This document shows, in pieces, positions 1 through 4,200 of a stretch of DNA of 8,315 nt (positions are counted from its first letter, which is position 1; every line of letters starts with the position of its first letter). The position numbers were made by a program, and so were the translations under genes. The stretch comes from UBA1425 sp045537495. Lineage in GTDB: Bacteria > Bacillota > Clostridia > Oscillospirales > Acutalibacteraceae. The notes under the pieces are model-generated. The model made no database searches. It saw only the letters and a list, made by a program, of their open reading frames with translations, and was not told the origin of the DNA. Location: assembly GCA_045537495.1 (NCBI GenBank), contig JAZSPN010000110.1, positions 1 through 8,315 of the forward strand, given 5' to 3'.

Positions 1-356
1 ATTATCGGGAAATCGCCCATGTAAACTTCGCTCTCTTTGACAACGCCCGACTCTTTGTTGAAAAGTCTTGCGCGTACTCTCATGGGAGCAGAGTAGGTGG
101 CATCCCTCTCCTTGCACTCAAGTACAGAATACTTGGGCTTGTCATCCATCCTGTAATCAATAAAGCTCAGTACCCAGTTACCTGTGTAATCAGTGATATC
201 GGCGATATCTCTGAAAACTTCCTTGAGCCCCTTGGTGAGGAACCACTGATACGAGTCCTTCTGGATTTCGATAAGGTTAGGCATATCCATAACCTCATTG
301 ATCTTTCCGAAGCTCATACGTGTTCTGTCGCCGCGTTTTACGGGAACAACATTCAT
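1..356 (-). CDS. rpoB: DNA-directed RNA polymerase subunit beta, N-terminal part (runs off the left edge)
   Basis: RpoB is the large catalytic subunit of RNA polymerase; with RpoC it forms the active-site cleft. Only the first 118 codons are visible. The translation starts MNVVPVKRGDRTRMSFGKI and contains MPNLIEIQKDSYQWF, an ITDYTGNW stretch and VYMGDFPI, all standard landmarks of the RpoB N-terminus (start of the protrusion and lobe region). The start at 356 is chosen because GGAG (367-370) lies 10 nt upstream. An in-frame ATG at 389 would add 11 residues (MDELKERSDFS) but has only a weak AGG upstream and gives an extension unlike the family. The gene is read leftward from a consensus promoter at 533-561. 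No rplL lies upstream, which is where it usually sits. Identity is near certain; the exact start is likely but not proven. Confidence 0.97.
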   Translation of the reverse strand, partial: MNVVPVKRGDRTRMSFGKINEVMDMPNLIEIQKDSYQWFLTKGLKEVFRDIADITDYTGNWVLSFIDYRMDDKPKYSVLECKERDATYSAPMRVRARLFNKESGVVKESEVYMGDFPI

Positions 357-364
357 CGAAAAAT

Positions 365-371
365 CACTCCG
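365..371 (-). promoter_or_regulatory. Ribosome binding site of rpoB
   Basis: The minus strand reads CGGAGTG here, a good Shine-Dalgarno core (GGAG, 367-370) placed 10 nt before the ATG at 356. It favours that start over the in-frame ATG at 389. Confidence 0.7.
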
Positions 372-532
372 TTCTTTTAATTCGTCCATCGTTATGAAAC
401 CTGTTACAAAACTGCAAAAAAGTAAGTTTCAAGCTGTTTTCCGGCATTTAAACGCACACCTTGAAGACACATAAAAAAGTGCATTTCAGCGTTATGCGAA
501 TAACATACCAGTTTACAATGATACAGTCTGAA

Positions 533-561
533 ATTATACATATTTTTCAAGCGTTTGTCAA
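533..561 (-). promoter_or_regulatory. Sigma-A promoter of rpoB, full consensus
   Basis: On the minus strand the -35 box is TTGACA (556-561) and the -10 box is TATAAT (533-538), separated by exactly 17 nt (539-555). Both hexamers match the vegetative consensus at every position. Transcription should start near 526-527, leaving a leader of about 170 nt before the rpoB ATG. That strength suits a gene needed at a high, constant level. The leader contains a small GTTAT-TCGC-ATAAC hairpin (491-504); I saw no convincing terminator or known riboswitch in it. Confidence 0.88.
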
Positions 562-656
562 GCTTTTTCTTCCACTTTTTGATATTTTTTCCTGACTTTT
601 TTACTTTTTTATAAAAATTAACAATTTATTCACATATTTATTCTCACTCGGAATAT

Positions 657-662
657 TGTCAA
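657..662 (-). promoter_or_regulatory. Possible upstream -35 box (TTGACA), weak promoter candidate
   Basis: A second minus-strand TTGACA lies about 100 nt upstream of the main rpoB promoter, inside the same 9-mer GCTTGACAA that carries the main -35 box (555-563 and 656-664). The best -10 candidate at a usable distance is TAAATA (635-640, 16-nt spacer), which matches TATAAT poorly. It may be a minor second promoter or a chance repeat. Confidence 0.2.
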
Positions 663-734
663 GCATTTTAAACAACGCATATCTTGAATTAACAGCAACT
701 TGCACAAAGTTATAGAAAGTGACAACTACCCCGT

Positions 735-781
735 GTGTTTCTATCATGATAAAAAAACACTGTCCTCCGTGTTTTTATCAT
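735..781. repeat. Overlapping inverted and direct repeats
   Basis: Three related arms lie in 47 bp. Arm 1 (735-747) is GTGTTTCTATCAT and arm 3 (769-781) is GTGTTTTTATCAT, a direct repeat differing at one base and offset by 34 bp. Arm 2 (746-760), ATGATAAAAAAACAC, is complementary to both and overlaps arm 1 at the palindrome ATCATGAT. Arms 2 and 3 can form a hairpin with loop TGTCCTCC, while arm 1 could pair with arm 2 instead. It could be a protein-binding operator, a switchable RNA structure or a weak terminator; there is no clean GC-rich stem followed by a U-run on either strand. Confidence 0.55.
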
Positions 782-955
782 TACAAATACCAAAAATGTT
801 GCATTCATGAGATTCAGTATAAACATTCACTTTCAGCATCCGACAACACGCTCTCTGTCGATTCGGTTAAGTTTGATTCTCTTTTAGCATTATATCCGAG
901 AAAGGAAGATGGAAAATGCTTCGGCACAAGCGCTATTCGCCCGTTTTTTCCGTAA
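746..955 (+). CDS. Possible small cysteine-rich protein (weak ORF)
   Basis: The frame encodes about 69 residues from ATG 746 (a GTG at 719 would add nine). It starts MIKKHCPPCFYHYKYQKCC, giving a CxxC pair followed by a CC pair, which hints at metal binding or a thiol site but matches no family I recognise. No Shine-Dalgarno precedes either start, and the start codon lies inside the repeat cluster at 735-781. Its end overlaps the next frame (916-1188) by 40 nt in a different register, so the two could be translationally coupled genes, the halves of one frameshifted gene, or simply chance. Codon choice is not obviously foreign. Function unknown and reality doubtful. Confidence 0.22.
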   Translation: MIKKHCPPCFYHYKYQKCCIHEIQYKHSLSASDNTLSVDSVKFDSLLALYPRKEDGKCFGTSAIRPFFP

Positions 956-1188
956 TTATCGATAAAAAAGATATTTCACCGCATTTCAGATGCAAGGTTA
1001 AATTCTGCTCTTATGCGCAAGGCACCGTTATTTCCGCCGAAATCGTAAATTCTCCGAAGGACTTTATTGTTTTACATACAGAAAACGAATCAATATGTGT
1101 TAAAACATATAACGGATACGGTTATTCCGCCGTCTATTCTCCCCTGCCCCCGTGCTGTTTTGAAAAGTGCAACATCTGTGTTGAGTAG
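916..1188 (+). CDS. Hypothetical small cysteine-containing protein
   Basis: This 90-residue frame starts at an ATG preceded by AAGGAAG (902-908) with 7 nt spacing, close to the ideal Firmicute Shine-Dalgarno, which is the main reason to believe it is translated. I do not recognise the family. The protein has no signal peptide or membrane segment. Its middle (about residues 10-75) looks beta-rich (FSVIIDKKD, VISAEIVNS, DFIVLHTEN), and cysteines cluster in the last 15 residues (PPCCFEKCNICVE), with two more near residues 25 and 31. It overlaps the weaker upstream frame by 40 nt and points toward the giant surface gene, ending about 30 nt before that gene's terminator hairpin. No clear promoter was found for it. 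It could be the tail of a decayed gene. Confidence 0.42.
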   Translation: MLRHKRYSPVFSVIIDKKDISPHFRCKVKFCSYAQGTVISAEIVNSPKDFIVLHTENESICVKTYNGYGYSAVYSPLPPCCFEKCNICVE

Positions 1189-1209
1189 TTAATAATGTAT
1201 ACTTCTGAC

Positions 1210-1244
1210 AAAAAGATGCCGCAGACGAAAAAATCCGTCTGCGG
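1210..1244 (-). terminator. Intrinsic terminator of the giant surface-protein gene
   Basis: A perfect 9-bp GC-rich stem, CCGCAGACG (1219-1227) with CGTCTGCGG (1236-1244), encloses an 8-nt loop. In the leftward transcript it is followed after CATC by a run of five T (1210-1214). It begins 11 nt beyond the stop codon of the gene at 1256-6892. In the rightward direction the tail is T-poor (TTAACTTATACTT), so it would serve the small plus-strand gene only weakly. Confidence 0.85.
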
Positions 1245-1255
1245 TTAACTTATAC

Positions 1256-4200
1256 TTAATACCAGATCCAGCCGAAGAGAAGAATTACGATAATCCACTG
1301 CCACCAGGTGTATTTTACGTTTACCTTATAATTCACTTTTAAGCCCTCATATTCCACGGTGACCGTTTGTTCTCCGCGCTTTTCCTTCGAATAGTCGAAC
1401 ACTTTCATCTCGGAAGTATCTTTTACGATCTTCTTTGTTCCGTCGGAATATGTCAACTCAAGCTCAATGCCCGAAATATCGATGTCGTCCAGCTTGTAGT
1501 TGTACTCGGTCTTTGACGGCATTTTTGAAATTCTGACGGCAGTCGGTACGTTTTCGCCAAAAAGTGCCGTAAACCTCATATTCTTTGCAGGCATTTTATC
1601 GGGGACGGTTTCGTTCCATCCGAGGAAGGCATATCCCTCCCTGACAGAAATTTCCGGTGGCATGATCTTTTCGCCGAACCTATAAGTCTGCTTCGTTTCT
1701 TCACCGTCGACAACCCAGATAACGTCGTAACTGTTTACCTCCCACACCGCGGAAATCATGATATTTTCGGCGGGCATCGTAACGGGCACTCCGCCATTCC
1801 AACCAATGAAAGTGTATCCTTCCTTTTTCGGATCGGCAAGTACAGCTACTTCTTCGCCGTACTGATATGTGTATTTAATTTCTACAAGGTCAATCCTCCA
1901 GGTTATGACGTAGCTGTTGATCGTCCAGAGTGCTGTAAAAGTGAGAGGTTTTGAAGGCATTGTTGCGGGAATTTCCTTGTCCCAGCCCGCGAATGTGTAA
2001 CCGATTCTTGCGGGAGTTTCCGGAGCATTGATAACCGATCCGTACTTATACGATTCCTTGGTTTCGACACCGTCAACTACCCAGACGACCTCATAGCTGT
2101 TAACCGTCCAGAGTGCCGTAAATGTAAGATTCTCCGAGGGCATTGCAGGAGGAATTTCTTTGTCCCAGCCCGCGAATGAATATCCCGTTTTTGTAGGATT
2201 CGAAGGCTCGCTGATTTTTCCGCCTTCTCTGACGTTCATAATTGTTTCTTTGTCGTCAATAATCCATGTAACGGTAAAGTACGGAGGAAGCACCGTGATT
2301 TCAAGTTCGGACTTGACATCTGTATCTGCAACAGTTACGGTAACCGTTGCCTTGCCGTTGCCCGTTGCCGTAACATTACCGTTTTCATCGACAACCAGAA
2401 CACTGTCGTCCGATGACGAAAACATTATCTTTTCACCGCCGACGCCGTGCTTCACTTCGACATCGAGTCTTACGGCAGTACCCATTTCCATTTCTTTCGG
2501 AGGATTTGAAATTACAATTCTGCATGTTCTGTAATCTCCGAAAATCTCCGTTACACTGTCTTCGCGATATGTTTTCGGAATAAGACTTCCGCTTACCGTG
2601 CCGTTTTCGTCGGTCGTGACTTCGTCGATGTACTGAAGATTTTCTTCCGACAGTACAAATTCTCCCGAATAGCCGTTGACATTCATGAGAATATACTTCT
2701 CATTCGGATAGCCGTTATTGAATGAATATTCTATCTTTTTCGCCGTTTCCCCGATCGGCTCTTTATCCTCTAATGCGCTCCACAAATCACCCATTTCCAG
2801 ATTGAGTAAAATTGCAGGACGAATGCCGTAGTCGATATGGTAAGTCTGCGTCGTGTATAGCGTGCCGAAATGATTAACATAATTTACCGCACGCGAATTG
2901 CTGCCTGCAGATCGAAGATACCAAGCTGCCCTGCCATCGTATCTGTCAAGCCCCTGACACGTCGCGTAGTCGGTGGCCTTCGCTCTTAACGACTCCTTCT
3001 CGGGAAAATAAGTATATTTTAAGACTTCATTTCCCGAAAGAAGAAATACTTTATCCTCGGTCGGCTCACTGTCATACTTCGAATAACCGTCAGGTGCTGT
3101 CGTCGTGAGATTTGCAAGTGCAATGTATTCTTTATCCGACGCCGTAAATGCCGTGTTGTAAAAATCATTGTTCAGCCATTCACGGATGTCGCTGTTCGCG
3201 TAGTTGTTGCAAAATACGGTATAATCCGAGTCTTTGTAAAACTCCGACATATTTTCATAGATGGTGTTGTTGTAAGCCTGAGAATCGATAATTGTTTCGC
3301 AAAGGACAAGCCCTTTATCGCTGTCGACTACAATCCACTTCAAGGGCTCATACTTAAACCAGTATACTCTGCCCGTGAAATAGCCGTTTCCCGTCTGATA
3401 TGAGTTTCTGCCGTTTGGCGTTGCGAATGTTATGTACGGTCTGCACGAAGAAAACGTAACGGCACGGTATTTTTCTCCGTTGTACGTTACATCGGCATAC
3501 TTCATGTAATCGCTCTGCGTCATCGAGCCTAAGTTGTTGTTACCGCTGTAATAGCCGTAGGAAATCCACTCTAAGCGCAAGGAATTAAGTTCTTCGAGAA
3601 GAGCCTCATCCTTCACTTCGCCTTGCGGATATGAGCCCAATTTTACGGCTTCGACTTTTTCGGTATTTCCCTGTCCGATTATTGTAGAATACGAATCACA
3701 GAGTGCTCTGTTATTTTCATCGAGCAAAAATGCTTTTAGCCAAAAGACCTCGGGAAGCTCCGAATTAAAAGTGAAGGTTTTTGCGGTATCGTTCGTTGAC
3801 ACAGACTCCACCTTGCACTCGAGCATCTTATTTGTTGCAACGTCGTAGACGGCTACCACGATATTTGCGTTTTTCACAACAGTGAAGCTTACCGTTGCCG
3901 TGCCGTTTTGACATGTGGCAGTTATCAGCTTTGGCACCTTGTACTCCCGATGTTCGGAATCACCGAAAAGCAAAATCTTGCTGTTTTTGGAATAAGTTTT
4001 CGGAAGAAATCTTCCGCTTACCGTACCTTTTTCGTCAGATGTTACTTCATCGATAAAATAAATATCGTTTACGCTGACGGACTCACCTTCCGTGTAACTC
4101 AGGACATTCATAAGGATGTATTTTTTGTCGGGAGTACAGTTTTCGAACGAATACTCCATCTCCTCATCCGATTCATTCGCATTTTCAAAAGAGGTATCGG

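Larger units (their letters stand above)
390..745. other. Intergenic region upstream of rpoB
   Basis: This very AT-rich stretch holds the rpoB leader (about 390-527), the rpoB promoter (533-561), a weak second -35 candidate (657-662) and long T/A runs (roughly 560-640). I found no convincing gene in it. A 48-codon minus-strand frame (601-747) exists but has no well-spaced ribosome binding site and covers a promoter-like AT-rich tract. The usual upstream neighbours of rpoB (rplJ, rplL) are absent. Confidence 0.7.

Noticed and set aside
491..504. GTTAT-GCGA-ATAAC hairpin as a functional rpoB leader element
   Set aside because: The stem has only five mostly A-T pairs and is not followed by a U-run; it is too weak to call as a regulator by itself.
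601..747. Minus-strand 48-codon frame upstream of rpoB
   Set aside because: The GGAGG upstream is about 16 nt from the ATG, too far to be useful, and the frame runs through AT-rich promoter-like sequence; most likely chance.
1259..1550. Sortase (LPxTG-type) cell-wall anchor at the surface protein C-terminus
   Set aside because: No LPxTG-like motif and no basic tail are present after the hydrophobic stretch.
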